Made by a program: the position numbers and the translations under genes. From Duganella qianjiadongensis (lineage in GTDB: Bacteria; Pseudomonadota; Gammaproteobacteria; Burkholderiales; Burkholderiaceae_D): 59,709 nt of DNA. The notes under the pieces were generated by a model, which did not search any database, had not been told where the DNA came from, and was given only the letters and a program-made list of their open reading frames with translations. Shown in pieces: positions 36,301 to 45,302 of this stretch; position 1 is the stretch's first letter; every line of letters begins with the position of its first letter. The stretch lies in the NCBI RefSeq assembly GCF_009857915.1, contig NZ_WWCM01000024.1:1-59709 (forward strand). Reading direction: 5' to 3'.

Positions 36301-36945
36301 ATGAAGCTCTATACCTATTTCCGCAGTTCCGCTGCTTATCGCGTGCGTATTGCCCTGAACCTGAAGGGGCTGGCTTATGACGCCGTGCCCGTGCATCTGC
36401 TGCGCGATGGCGGCGAACAGCTGCAGCCGGCTTACCGTGCGGTCAATCCTGCCGGCCTGCTGCCTGCGCTCGATGATGGCGCCGCGGCCATCGGCCAGTC
36501 GCTGGCCATCATCGAATATCTGGACGAGAGCCGTCCCGACGCGCCACTGCTGCCAGCCGATGCCGCTGGCCGTGCGCGCGTGCGGGCGCTGGCGCTGACC
36601 ATCGCGGCCGATACTCACCCGCTGGGCAATCTGCGGGTGCTCAAATATCTGACCGGCGTGCTGAACGTGACGGAAGAACAGAAGCAGGCATGGCTGCATC
36701 ACTGGATGGGCACAGGGCTGGCTGCCTTCGAGCAGTTGCTGGCGACGGATGCCCGCACTGGCCGCTACTGCCACGGCGATACACCGACACTGGCCGATTG
36801 CTGTCTGGTGCCGCAGGTATTCAACGCCCAGCGCTTCCAGCTGGATCTGAGTGCGTATCCGACCATCATGCGCATTTATGCCGCCTGTACCGAACTGCCG
36901 GCATTCCAGCAGGCTCACCCGGCGCAGCAGGCGGACGCCGAGTAA
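36301..36945 (+). CDS. maiA: Maleylacetoacetate/maleylpyruvate isomerase (zeta-class GST)
   Basis: A 214-residue protein. The zeta-GST glutathione site YFRSSAAYRVRIALNLKGL (catalytic Ser) is at residues 6-24, and NPAGLLPALDDGAAAIGQSL, IIEYLDESRPDAPLLP and GDTPTLADCCLVPQVFNAQR follow. It isomerises maleylacetoacetate or maleylpyruvate to the fumaryl form in a glutathione-dependent way, providing the substrate for the FAH-type hydrolase upstream. ATG 36301 begins the family sequence directly; the long upstream open frame is a shadow of the transporter gene. Last gene of the operon. Confidence 0.93.
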   Translation: MKLYTYFRSSAAYRVRIALNLKGLAYDAVPVHLLRDGGEQLQPAYRAVNPAGLLPALDDGAAAIGQSLAIIEYLDESRPDAPLLPADAAGRARVRALALTIAADTHPLGNLRVLKYLTGVLNVTEEQKQAWLHHWMGTGLAAFEQLLATDARTGRYCHGDTPTLADCCLVPQVFNAQRFQLDLSAYPTIMRIYAACTELPAFQQAHPAQQADAE

Positions 36946-36987
36946 AACCCCAGACTGCCACGCGCAGCCTTTTTCCGTGCTGCCTGC

Positions 36988-38013
36988 CTAGCCGCTGCAC
37001 ACCACGCGGTTGCGGCCCGATTCCTTGGCCTGATACAGCGCCTTGTCGGCGCGCGACACCAGCGTAGATGGGGTTTCCAGCGTATTCTCCGGCGCTGTCA
37101 TGGCCACGCCTATGCTGATGGTGAAGCGGATGCTCTCACCCTTGTCGCCCCTGACTTCCAGATTGGCGATTTCCTGCCGCAGCCGCTCGGCAGCACTGCT
37201 CGCCACCGCGATCGAGGTTTCCGGCATCAGCAGCACAAACTCTTCGCCGCCGAAGCGCGAGGCCATGTCGATATTGCGCACTCCCCCGGCCAGTGTGCGG
37301 GCGACCGCAATGATGACGCGATCGCCCGCCTCATGACCATACTGGTCGTTGACGTTCTTGAAGTGATCGATATCGGCCATCAGCAGCGAGAGCGGGTGGC
37401 CGAAGCGGCGGCCACGATCGAGTTCACGGTTGATCTGCTCGGTCATGCGGCGGCGGTTGCCTATGCCGGTCAGCGGATCGGTGGTGGCCAGCAGTTCCAG
37501 CTTGGCATTCGCCTGCATCAGTTCCTGCGTGCGCTGCAGTACCCGTGCTTCCAGCTGGTTGCGCTCGTCGTGCAGGGCATCGAGCGTGGCGCGGCGCGAA
37601 CGCAGGGCAAAGATCAGCGCCGAGATCAGTAGCCCTTGCAGTATGATCAGGGAGCCACCTAGCAGTATCTGCCACCAGTAACGCTCGAAGATGGACGACG
37701 ACGCATCAGGCCAGCTACCGGTAGCCGGCGTGTGCTGCAGATTGGTACGCGGCTGCGCCGGCTGCTGCGGCAGCAGGCCGCTGGCGTTGTCGGGCAGGCG
37801 CAGGCTGTCGGCATTGCGCCTGTGACGCCGTTGCGGCTCTGCTTTCTGGTCTAGCTGCTGGCGCAGTTCGCGCAGATATTCGGCAACCGGTATATGTCTC
37901 GGTAGCAGTTCGCCTGCCCGGGTTGGTAGCGGCAGACTGCACGCGGCCAGCATTGCCATTACGCTCAGTAGACTGGCGCAGAATGCAACTGGTGAGTGGC
38001 GCGAGGGTGGCAT
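36988..38013 (-). CDS. Membrane-bound diguanylate cyclase (GGDEF domain)
   Basis: A 341-residue protein. It has an exported N-terminus (SVMAMLAAC, possibly a lipobox or simply a signal), a short periplasmic part rich in Gln/Arg, a transmembrane helix (about residues 113-135), a coiled coil (RRATLDALHDERNQLEARVL) and a C-terminal GGDEF domain. The active site reads SRFGGEEFVLLMP, a competent GGEEF variant, and RNID five residues upstream is an intact RxxD inhibitory site. It should make cyclic di-GMP with product inhibition. The signal is unknown. Not evidently in an operon. Confidence 0.92.
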   Translation of the reverse strand: MPPSRHSPVAFCASLLSVMAMLAACSLPLPTRAGELLPRHIPVAEYLRELRQQLDQKAEPQRRHRRNADSLRLPDNASGLLPQQPAQPRTNLQHTPATGSWPDASSSIFERYWWQILLGGSLIILQGLLISALIFALRSRRATLDALHDERNQLEARVLQRTQELMQANAKLELLATTDPLTGIGNRRRMTEQINRELDRGRRFGHPLSLLMADIDHFKNVNDQYGHEAGDRVIIAVARTLAGGVRNIDMASRFGGEEFVLLMPETSIAVASSAAERLRQEIANLEVRGDKGESIRFTISIGVAMTAPENTLETPSTLVSRADKALYQAKESGRNRVVCSG

Positions 38014-38146
38014 GCTGACCTGCTAGGGTGGCTATCGCTGTAGTATGGACCGAGTCTAGCATGCTTTGTTTTTGCGTGCTTTGTGTGATGTGGTAAAGCT
38101 GCCGCAAATCGCGCGGTAAAGCCACAGATGCTGCGGGCGGCAGTCT

Positions 38147-39313
38147 TCAGGCTGCGCGCAAGGCATCCACGATAGGCATGCGGGCGGCACGCAGGGCGGG
38201 CAGGAAGCCGCCTATGCCGCCCATAGCCAGCGAAAACAGCAATGTTTTCACGATAATGGCGGGCGTCAGGCGGAAGCCGAAGGCCAGTTCTGAAAACGAT
38301 TGGAAGTTAGTGGTGGAGAAGGAGATGAACTGCATCATCGATGCGCAAGCCAGCCCCAGCGCGCCGCCCACCACCGCCAGCAGCATGGACTCGCTGAGGA
38401 AGGCGGCCAGTATGCTGCGACGCTGGAAGCCCAGTGCGCGCAAGGTGCCGATCTCCCCTACGCGGTTGGCTACCGATGCATACATGGTGATGGTGGCGCC
38501 TATCATGGCGCCGATGGAGAAGATGATGGACAGGATCAGGCCCAGTACGCTGATAAAAGTCGACAGGGCTTTCGACTGGTCGGAGTAGAAGGTCTGTTCG
38601 CGCTTGGCGTCTATGGTCAGGCGCGGGTCGTTCTCGATATCCTGTTTGAACTGTTCGAACCGGCGGCTGTCGGCCAGCCGCAGCACCATGGCGGAATAGG
38701 CATTGCGGCGGAAGGCCGGCATCAGCTGGTCGGCATCGCCCCAGATTTCCGAATCAAAGCCGCTATTGCCTGCGTCATACAGGCCCACCACCGTCCACTC
38801 GCGCTGGCCGAAGCGGATTTTTTCGCCTATGCCGGCGCCACTGAAGCGGCGCGCAATGCTGGCGCCTGCAATGATTTCGGACGCGCCGGGGCGGAACATG
38901 CGTCCCGCTGTCAGCTTTACCTGCGGGCGCAGCGTCAGCGCGTGAGGCGCAATGCCGCGGATGATGACGTTGGAAGGCTTGCCCGAATCGCGCTTGATGA
39001 GCGAAATCAGTACCACGGTTTCCTTGGAAAGCCATGGCTGTCCGGCAGCATCGCGCGCAATGGCAGGGTGGCTGGCGGCGATGTTGGCCTGCACGCGGTC
39101 GATGCCGCTCTGGACTTCCGTCTCGGCGCCGCGCCGCACCAGCACCACGTTATCGTATTCTCCCGTGGTGACCATGGTGTTGCGCAGGCCTTCGTCCAGC
39201 ATCAGCACAGTGGCAAACACGAACACCACCAGCGCCAGTCCGGCGCCCGTCAGCGCCGTGGTCAGGCGACGCGCCCACAGATTGCGTGCAACGTAAGACA
39301 GTGGAATCTTCAT
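38147..39313 (-). CDS. ABC exporter permease 2 (MacB/FtsX type)
   Basis: A 388-residue permease. One N-terminal helix (ALTGAGLALVVFVFATVLML) is followed by a MacB_PCD-like periplasmic domain and three helices containing FSIGAMIGATITMYASVANR and VGEIGTLRALGFQRRSILAA, the FtsX pattern. It overlaps the preceding permease gene by ATGA and ends the operon HlyD-like adaptor, ATPase, permease, permease. Two different permeases suggest a heterodimer, unlike MacB. Confidence 0.9.
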   Translation of the reverse strand: MKIPLSYVARNLWARRLTTALTGAGLALVVFVFATVLMLDEGLRNTMVTTGEYDNVVLVRRGAETEVQSGIDRVQANIAASHPAIARDAAGQPWLSKETVVLISLIKRDSGKPSNVIIRGIAPHALTLRPQVKLTAGRMFRPGASEIIAGASIARRFSGAGIGEKIRFGQREWTVVGLYDAGNSGFDSEIWGDADQLMPAFRRNAYSAMVLRLADSRRFEQFKQDIENDPRLTIDAKREQTFYSDQSKALSTFISVLGLILSIIFSIGAMIGATITMYASVANRVGEIGTLRALGFQRRSILAAFLSESMLLAVVGGALGLACASMMQFISFSTTNFQSFSELAFGFRLTPAIIVKTLLFSLAMGGIGGFLPALRAARMPIVDALRAA

Positions 39314-40467
39314 CCTATGCTCCGCAGACCGTCGACGATGTTGATGCGTATGGCGCGTATGGTGGGAGCAATCGCGGCGACGGCGCCTATTGCCAGCGCA
39401 GCTGCCACCTGCAGCAGCACGGTGAGCTGCGACACCTGAAATACGGGGAACATGGTGCCCATGACTTTGCCGAGGAAGGCTGCGAACGGGAACAGGATGG
39501 CGATGCCGATCGCTGCGCCCACCAGTGCCAGCAGCATGGATTCGCCAAAGATCATCAGAGCGAGAAAGCCGGGACCGAAGCCGAGCGCCTTGAGGGTGGC
39601 GTATTCGCCCAGACGTTCGCGCGCGCTCATGGCCATGGTGTTGGCCATTACCGCAGCGATGATGATAATCACCACAAAAGACACCACGCGGATGGCCATC
39701 ACGATAGCCTCCGACATGGAGACGAAGCTGAGCTGGAAGGCTTTCTCCGTTTCCGTCAGCGTCTCGGCCAGCGAGTTGGCAAACTCCTTATCCACGGCGG
39801 CGGAAATGCTGGCGGCATTTTCCGGCTGGTTGATCTGCACCACGTACACGCCGATCTGGTTGGCGCGGCGCGGCATGATCTTCTTGATGGTTTCGTTGAC
39901 GTAGTCCCAGTGGAAGAACAGGGTAGCCGTGTTGGTGCTGCTCTGGCGGCCATCGTAGATGCCGCGTACTACCAGCTCCCAGTTGCCGGGGTAGATGGTG
40001 CCTTTGAGGGGGATGGTATCGCCCACCTTGAAACCATACTGGTCGGCCAGCTTGCGGCCGACGATGCAGCCTTTGCGGTCGTGCAGGAAGGCGGCACGCT
40101 GCTCGGCAGGCAGCAAGTAGTCGGGATAGATATTCAGATAGCTTTCGCCCGACACGGCAAACTGGGCGAAGAAATTCTTGGGGTCCTTGTACACACCCTG
40201 AAACCAGTTGGCATAACCCACGCCCGTCACGCCCGGCACGGCGCGGATGCGCGCCTGATACGACAGCGGCAGCGGGAATACCAGCGAGGTTTTGTTGCGC
40301 GTGATGAGGGTAGTATTCGATGCGCCTTCCGAACCGGCATACCACGCGTCTACCACGGTCTGCAGCAGGCCGAAGGAAAAGATCGCCACCACCAGACCGA
40401 GCACGGTCAGGCCCGTGCGCAGCTTGTGGCGCATGGCGTTCTTGCAGATTAGCCGCAGCGAATACAT
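39310..40467 (-). CDS. ABC exporter permease 1 (MacB/FtsX type)
   Basis: A 385-residue permease with MRHKLRTGLTVLGLVVAIFS at the first helix, a large periplasmic domain (residues about 45-260), and three C-terminal helices including VIIIIAAVMANTMAMSARER then LGEYATLKALGFGPGFLALM. It is similar in plan to the next gene but clearly distinct, so the two probably pair. It starts 4 bases after the ATPase gene and lies in the same operon. Confidence 0.9.
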   Translation of the reverse strand: MYSLRLICKNAMRHKLRTGLTVLGLVVAIFSFGLLQTVVDAWYAGSEGASNTTLITRNKTSLVFPLPLSYQARIRAVPGVTGVGYANWFQGVYKDPKNFFAQFAVSGESYLNIYPDYLLPAEQRAAFLHDRKGCIVGRKLADQYGFKVGDTIPLKGTIYPGNWELVVRGIYDGRQSSTNTATLFFHWDYVNETIKKIMPRRANQIGVYVVQINQPENAASISAAVDKEFANSLAETLTETEKAFQLSFVSMSEAIVMAIRVVSFVVIIIIAAVMANTMAMSARERLGEYATLKALGFGPGFLALMIFGESMLLALVGAAIGIAILFPFAAFLGKVMGTMFPVFQVSQLTVLLQVAAALAIGAVAAIAPTIRAIRINIVDGLRSIG

Positions 40468-40471
40468 GGTG

Positions 40472-41161
40472 TCAGGCTGCCTGTCCGGCGATCAGTTCGC
40501 CCTTTTCCAGATGGATCAGCGTGCGCGCCTGCGCTGCCGCGGTGGCATCGTGCGTGACCATGATGATGGTCTTGCCCAGTTGCTGGTTAAGTTGCTGCAG
40601 CAGGCCCAGAATTTCGCTGGCCGAGGCGCGGTCCAGATCGCCCGTCGGTTCGTCGGCCACGATCAGGGTAGGGTCGGTGACGATGGCGCGGGCAATCGCC
40701 ACGCGCTGTTGCTGGCCGCCCGACAGTTCATTGGGCGTGTGGTCCATGCGGTCGGCCAGATTGACCATGGACAGCGTCAGTTCCACCCGCTCGCGCCGTT
40801 CGCGCCGCGATAGTGGCGTCAGCAGCAGCGGCAGCTCCACGTTTTCATAGGCTGTCATGACCGGCATCAGGTTGTAGAACTGGAAAATAAAGCCCACATT
40901 CTGGGCGCGCCAGCGCGCCAGATCCGATTCGCCCATGCCGGCGATATCGAGCCCGGCTATGCGCAGGACGCCGCTATCGGGCTTGTCGATGCCGGCGATC
41001 AGATTGAGCAGGGTGCTTTTGCCCGAGCCGGATGGCCCCATCAGGGCGGCAAATTCGCCAGCCGGAATATTCAGGCTGATATCGCGCAGCACTTCCACCA
41101 CCTGATCGCCACGGCGGTAGGATTTGGCCAGATGTTCTATCAGTACCAGTGGTTCGCTCAT
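40472..41161 (-). CDS. ABC exporter ATP-binding protein (MacB/LolD type)
   Basis: A 229-residue ATPase with Walker A GPSGSGKST, FQFYNLMPVMTAYENVELPL, signature LSGGQQQRVAIARAIV, Walker B LIVADEPTGDLD and the switch His in VTHDA. It sits between the periplasmic adaptor gene (6 bases upstream) and two permease genes, giving a MacAB-like tripartite exporter in which ATPase and permease are separate. Substrate unknown; no outer-membrane TolC-like gene is adjacent. Confidence 0.93.
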   Translation of the reverse strand: MSEPLVLIEHLAKSYRRGDQVVEVLRDISLNIPAGEFAALMGPSGSGKSTLLNLIAGIDKPDSGVLRIAGLDIAGMGESDLARWRAQNVGFIFQFYNLMPVMTAYENVELPLLLTPLSRRERRERVELTLSMVNLADRMDHTPNELSGGQQQRVAIARAIVTDPTLIVADEPTGDLDRASASEILGLLQQLNQQLGKTIIMVTHDATAAAQARTLIHLEKGELIAGQAA

Positions 41162-41167
41162 GGCCGC

Positions 41168-42388
41168 TTATTTCTTGTTCAGGCTGACGGCTGCGCCGTC
41201 CTGCAGTTTGGCGTCCGGCGTCAGCACCACTTTGTCGCCCGCCTTCACGCCTTGCACTTCCACCAGTTCACCGAGCTTGCGTCCCAGCGTAACGGCGACC
41301 AGTCTGACTTTTTCCCCTTCCAGCAGGAACACCACCGGCTTGCCGTCGCGCGTGGTAATCGCGCTGGCCTGCACGGTGGTAACAGGCTGGCGGTCTTGCG
41401 GCGGCACGGCTTTGGACAGGAAGGCCACCTTGGCGCTCATATCGGGCAGCACGCGCGGATCGTGGTCGCTAAAGCGCACTTTCACCAGCAGGGTGGCTTT
41501 GCTGCGGTCGATAGTCGGCACCATGCGCGAGACGGTGCCGGCCAGATGCAGTTCGGGGAAGGCGTCCAGCGTTATGTCGGCGGGCTGGTCGACGCGGATC
41601 TTGCTCAGATTGGATTCGGAGACGTCGGCCTCTACTTCCAGCGTGCTCATGTCGGCGATGGTGACGACGGCGCCTTTGCTGTCCGCTGCCGAGGAATACG
41701 GGGTGATGTTGTCGCCTTCGTTGGCGTTCTTGGTCAGCACCACGCCATCGAATGGCGCGCGGATCAGCGTCTGGTCCAAGGCCACCTGCGCCACCTGCGC
41801 GTTGGCCTTGGCAGCGGCGATGGCGGCCTGATAGCCGGCGATATTGGCTCTGGCCTTGTTCAGGCGGGCCTGCGCAGCATCAAAGGCCGCGGCGGTAATG
41901 AACTTCTGTGCCAGTAGTTCGCCCGTGCGCTGGAAGCTGGCCTGCGCATCGGCCAGTTCGGCCTGGCCCTGATCCAGATTGGCCTGTGCCACCTTGATAT
42001 TGGCCTGTGCCTGGCCCAGCGTGGCGGAAACGTCGCGGTTCTCCAGTCGCGCCACGATCTCGTCTTTCTTGATCGGGCTGCCTTCCAGTACGCCCAGCCA
42101 TTCCAGCCGGCCGGTGGCTTTGGACGAGAGCGAAGCTTTGCGCTGGGCTACGACATAGCCGGTAGCATTGAGCAGGGTGTAGCTCTGCGATGGGTAGCTG
42201 AGCGCCACCGTCACCGTCTCGACCGGCGCCTTGCCGCTGAAGCGTCCCAGTGCCACGCTGGCGCCTAGCCCCAGTGCAGCGAGCAGCAGCACGATGCGCA
42301 GCCAGCGCCGCTTGCTGCGGCCGGTGCCAGCGATCTGGCCGCTGGCGCTGCGTTCGATTTTGAGACGGGAGATATCGGGTGTACTCAC
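41168..42388 (-). CDS. Periplasmic adaptor (HlyD/MacA-like membrane fusion protein)
   Basis: About 406 residues from GTG 42388 (GAGG five bases upstream). It has an N-terminal membrane anchor (WLRIVLLLAALGLGASVALG), a split lipoyl domain (ASLSSKATGRLEWLGVLEGS and ALDQTLIRAPFDGVVLTKNA), a long Ala/Gln-rich coiled-coil hairpin between them (about residues 100-200), then a beta-barrel and membrane-proximal domain (TVSRMVPTIDRSKATLLVKV). The hairpin would contact TolC. It heads the four-gene exporter operon. The upstream frame extension has no coding character. Confidence 0.9.
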   Translation of the reverse strand: MSTPDISRLKIERSASGQIAGTGRSKRRWLRIVLLLAALGLGASVALGRFSGKAPVETVTVALSYPSQSYTLLNATGYVVAQRKASLSSKATGRLEWLGVLEGSPIKKDEIVARLENRDVSATLGQAQANIKVAQANLDQGQAELADAQASFQRTGELLAQKFITAAAFDAAQARLNKARANIAGYQAAIAAAKANAQVAQVALDQTLIRAPFDGVVLTKNANEGDNITPYSSAADSKGAVVTIADMSTLEVEADVSESNLSKIRVDQPADITLDAFPELHLAGTVSRMVPTIDRSKATLLVKVRFSDHDPRVLPDMSAKVAFLSKAVPPQDRQPVTTVQASAITTRDGKPVVFLLEGEKVRLVAVTLGRKLGELVEVQGVKAGDKVVLTPDAKLQDGAAVSLNKK

Positions 42389-42603
42389 ATTATCCTCACA
42401 TGGACGGACGGCAGAATCAGACAGGATGCGCTCTGCATAGTGCAAGAAAAACCACATCGCCGCAAGCCTGATCCGGCAAACAGTAGTACTAACGTCGTAT
42501 CGGCAACCACAGTGGCAAGGCGGTAAAATGACGTCCCCGCATATCCGGACCTTTAAGCGTCCCGCGCGGGCGATAAGCCAGCCAGATCAACCAGCCACCC
42601 GCG

Positions 42604-43443
42604 ATGACCATACCTAGCCATTTTCTCCTAGCCTTAACCCGTGCCCATGCGTCGTGGCGTCCTCTGCTGGTGCAGGGGCTGGAAGCCATCATGGCGGCCA
42701 CGCCCGATTATCTGCCACAACTGGCACAGGACGCTTATCTGCCCACCGGGCAGCGGCTGTTCGCGGCCTTTGCCCTGCCGCTCGATCAGGTGCGCTATGT
42801 GCTGGTAGGCGAGGGGCCGTATCCGCGCGCCGCCAGCGCTACCGGCGTCAGTTTCATGGACGGTGCTGTGGGCAGCCTGTGGTCGGACGAACTGGGCGGC
42901 GGACTGTCCAAGCCCGTCAACAAAGCCACCTCGCTGCGCAACTTTATGAAGATGCTGCTGGTCGCAGACGGTCAGCTTGATCTGGATGATACGGGCGGCG
43001 CTGCCATGGCGGCGATCGCGCTGCGCGCCCACGAAGGCAAGGGCAGCCATATCCGCACGCTGGCCGAGTTGCAGGACAAACTGACGGAGCAGGGCTTTCT
43101 GCTGCTGAACGCAGCGCTGGTGTTCCGCCCTCACGTTGCTCCGGTGAAAGATGCTAAAGCCTGGCTGCCATTTTTCGAGACGGTGATGGCGGGGCTGGCA
43201 GAACAGGCTAAGACGTTGCCGACCTTGATTCTGTGGGGAAAGATTGCGGAAGTGCTGAGTAAATTGCCATTAATGCAAAAATTCCCGCAGATACGGGCCG
43301 AGCATCCTTATAACCTGAGTTTTATCGGCAATGCCGACATGCACGCGCTGTTCGGTCCCATGAAGTTGCTGCAGGGGCGGGCGGGCCAGCCGCAGCCGGA
43401 GGCCGGCGGGCAGACTTCCTTAAAGTTTGGTATACTTGACTAA
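42604..43443 (+). CDS. Uracil-DNA glycosylase-like protein with altered catalytic motif
   Basis: A 279-residue protein of family-1 UDG plan: VRYVLVGEGPYPRAASATGV (about residues 63-82), LLLNAALVFRP, LPTLILWGKIAEVL and EHPYNLSF match in order the Ung segments GQDPYHG, LLLN, LLWG and HPSPLS. However, the catalytic Asp of GQDPYH is Gly71 here and the following His is Pro74, so ordinary uracil excision is doubtful; the late His is kept. It may act on another lesion or be a non-catalytic binder. It is not in an obvious operon. Its stop codon lies inside the IscR box that controls the next operon. Confidence 0.8.
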   Translation: MTIPSHFLLALTRAHASWRPLLVQGLEAIMAATPDYLPQLAQDAYLPTGQRLFAAFALPLDQVRYVLVGEGPYPRAASATGVSFMDGAVGSLWSDELGGGLSKPVNKATSLRNFMKMLLVADGQLDLDDTGGAAMAAIALRAHEGKGSHIRTLAELQDKLTEQGFLLLNAALVFRPHVAPVKDAKAWLPFFETVMAGLAEQAKTLPTLILWGKIAEVLSKLPLMQKFPQIRAEHPYNLSFIGNADMHALFGPMKLLQGRAGQPQPEAGGQTSLKFGILD

Positions 43444-43456
43444 TTCGATCAACTAA
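43432..43456 (+). promoter_or_regulatory. IscR type 1 binding site and iscR promoter
   Basis: A 25-base dyad with left arm ATACTTGACTA and right arm ATCAACTAA around TTCG. By hand it matches 22 of 25 positions of the E. coli type 1 consensus for [2Fe-2S]-IscR. It contains a TTGACT -35 element (43436-43441); the -10 is weak (around 43461-43466). It lies 55 bases before iscR and overlaps the stop codon of the UDG-like gene. Repression by holo-IscR of its own operon is expected. Confidence 0.8.
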
Positions 43457-43510
43457 TCCGCTTATTCAGGGACGCTGTGGGGTCGATATTTTAACCCAAC
43501 CGAGGTAGTG

Positions 43511-43987
43511 ATGCGTCTGACCACCAAAGGCCGTTTTGCTGTGACTGCAATGATCGATCTGGCGTTGCGCCAGGGAAAAGGTCCCGTCACGCTATCCGGC
43601 ATCAGCCAGCGTCAGGCCATATCCCTGTCCTATCTTGAACAATTGTTCGGCAAGCTGCGCCGCCACGAGATCGTCGAATCCATCCGCGGCCCCGGCGGCG
43701 GCTACAGTCTGGCGCGCCGCGCCGACAAGGTGACGGTGGCCGACATCATCATCGCCGTGGACGAACCGCTGGACGCCACCCAGTGCGGCGGCAAGGAAAA
43801 CTGCCATGGCGCCGACATCGCCAGCGGCGCCCGCTGCATGACCCACGAACTGTGGGCCACCCTGAATGAAAAAATGGTTGATTACCTCGATTCCGTGTCC
43901 TTGCAGGATCTGGTCGATCAGCAGAAGTTGAAGAACGCTGAACAGAACGTCGTGGTGCTGCATCGCAACCACGCCGCGCACGGTTGA
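43511..43987 (+). CDS. iscR: Fe-S cluster assembly transcriptional regulator IscR
   Basis: A 158-residue Rrf2-family regulator: MRLTTKGRFAVTAMIDLALR, SLSYLEQLFGKLRRHEIVES (winged helix) and GPGGGYSLAR. The cluster-binding cysteines are in TQCGGKENCHGADIASGARC; the spacing between the second and third Cys is longer than in E. coli, as I recall being common in betaproteobacteria. Holo-IscR represses the isc promoter. GAGG lies before ATG 43511. It heads the operon iscR-S-U-A-hscB-hscA-fdx-iscX. Confidence 0.96.
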   Translation: MRLTTKGRFAVTAMIDLALRQGKGPVTLSGISQRQAISLSYLEQLFGKLRRHEIVESIRGPGGGYSLARRADKVTVADIIIAVDEPLDATQCGGKENCHGADIASGARCMTHELWATLNEKMVDYLDSVSLQDLVDQQKLKNAEQNVVVLHRNHAAHG

Positions 43988-44012
43988 GCGCCCCCTAACC
44001 CGGAGTTACCAG

Positions 44013-45269
44013 ATGAACGCCCCTGAAAAAAATATCGCGCCTGTACAGTTCCAGACGGCCCCGCATTTCCCTATCTATATGGACTATTCGGCTACCACGC
44101 CGATCGATCCACGTGTGGCCGATCAGATGATTCCCTATCTGCGCGAACAGTTCGGCAATCCTGCCTCGCGCAGCCATATGTACGGCTGGACGGCAGAAAA
44201 AGCCGTGGAAGAGGCACGCGGCCACGTGGCGGCACTGGTGAATGCCGACGCCCGCGAAATCATCTGGACCTCGGGCGCCACCGAATCGAACAATCTGGCG
44301 ATCAAGGGCGCGGCGCAGTTCTACAAAACCAAGGGCAAGCACATCATCACCGTGAAAACCGAGCACAAATCGGTGCTGGACACGGTGCGTGAACTGGAGC
44401 GCATCGGCTTCGAAGCGACCTATCTGGAACCGCAGGACAACGGCCTGATCACCATCGAACAGTTGACCGCCGCCATCCGTCCGGACACTATTCTGGTATC
44501 GGTCATGCTGGTGAATAACGAGATCGGCGTGATTCAGCCTATCGATGAAATCGGCGCGCTGTGCCGCTCCAAAGGCATCATCTTCCACTGCGACGCTGCG
44601 CAGGCTACCGGCAAGGTGGCGATCGACCTGCAGAAGACCAAGGTGGACCTGATGACCTTCACCGCCCACAAAACCTACGGCCCGAAAGGCATAGGCGCGC
44701 TGTACGTATGCCGCAAGCCGCGCGTGCGCATCGAAGCGCAGATGCACGGCGGTGGCCACGAGCGCGGCCTGCGTTCGGGCACCCTGCCCACCCACCAGAT
44801 CGTGGGCATGGGCGAAGCCTTCCGTCTGGCCAAGGTCGAGATGGATGAAGAGATCGTGCGTATCAAGGCATTGCGCGACCGTCTGGCCAAGGGCTTGCAG
44901 GAAATCGAGGAAACCTATATCAATGGCGACATGGATCACCGCGTGCCGCATAACCTGAATGTCAGCTTCAACTATGTGGAAGGCGAGTCGCTGATCATGG
45001 CCGTGAAAGATCTGGCTGTGTCGTCCGGCTCGGCCTGTACTTCGGCCAGTCTGGAGCCTTCCTACGTGCTGCGCGCACTGGGCCGCAGCGACGAACTGGC
45101 ACACAGCTCGATCCGTTTTACCATCGGCCGCTTTACCACCGAAGCCGATATCGACTTCGCCGTCGAACTGATGAAATCCAAAGTGGGCAAGCTGCGCGAA
45201 CTGTCGCCACTGTGGGATATGTTCAAAGAGGGGATCGACATCAATTCGATCCAGTGGGCAGCGCACTAA
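44013..45269 (+). CDS. iscS: Cysteine desulfurase IscS
   Basis: A 418-residue PLP enzyme. YMDYSATTPIDPRVADQM opens the fold; the PLP Lys is in TAHKTYGPKGIGALYV and the sulfur-carrying Cys is on the flexible loop SSGSACTSASLEPSYVLRAL, diagnostic of the IscS (group I) type. It supplies sulfur to IscU and to tRNA thiolation. It lies 25 bases after iscR and has CGGAG before the ATG. The N-terminus is about 14 residues longer than E. coli IscS. Confidence 0.97.
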   Translation: MNAPEKNIAPVQFQTAPHFPIYMDYSATTPIDPRVADQMIPYLREQFGNPASRSHMYGWTAEKAVEEARGHVAALVNADAREIIWTSGATESNNLAIKGAAQFYKTKGKHIITVKTEHKSVLDTVRELERIGFEATYLEPQDNGLITIEQLTAAIRPDTILVSVMLVNNEIGVIQPIDEIGALCRSKGIIFHCDAAQATGKVAIDLQKTKVDLMTFTAHKTYGPKGIGALYVCRKPRVRIEAQMHGGGHERGLRSGTLPTHQIVGMGEAFRLAKVEMDEEIVRIKALRDRLAKGLQEIEETYINGDMDHRVPHNLNVSFNYVEGESLIMAVKDLAVSSGSACTSASLEPSYVLRALGRSDELAHSSIRFTIGRFTTEADIDFAVELMKSKVGKLRELSPLWDMFKEGIDINSIQWAAH

Positions 45270-45302
45270 ATTTTACGAAATAGAGAACACAGGAGCACTA
45301 TC

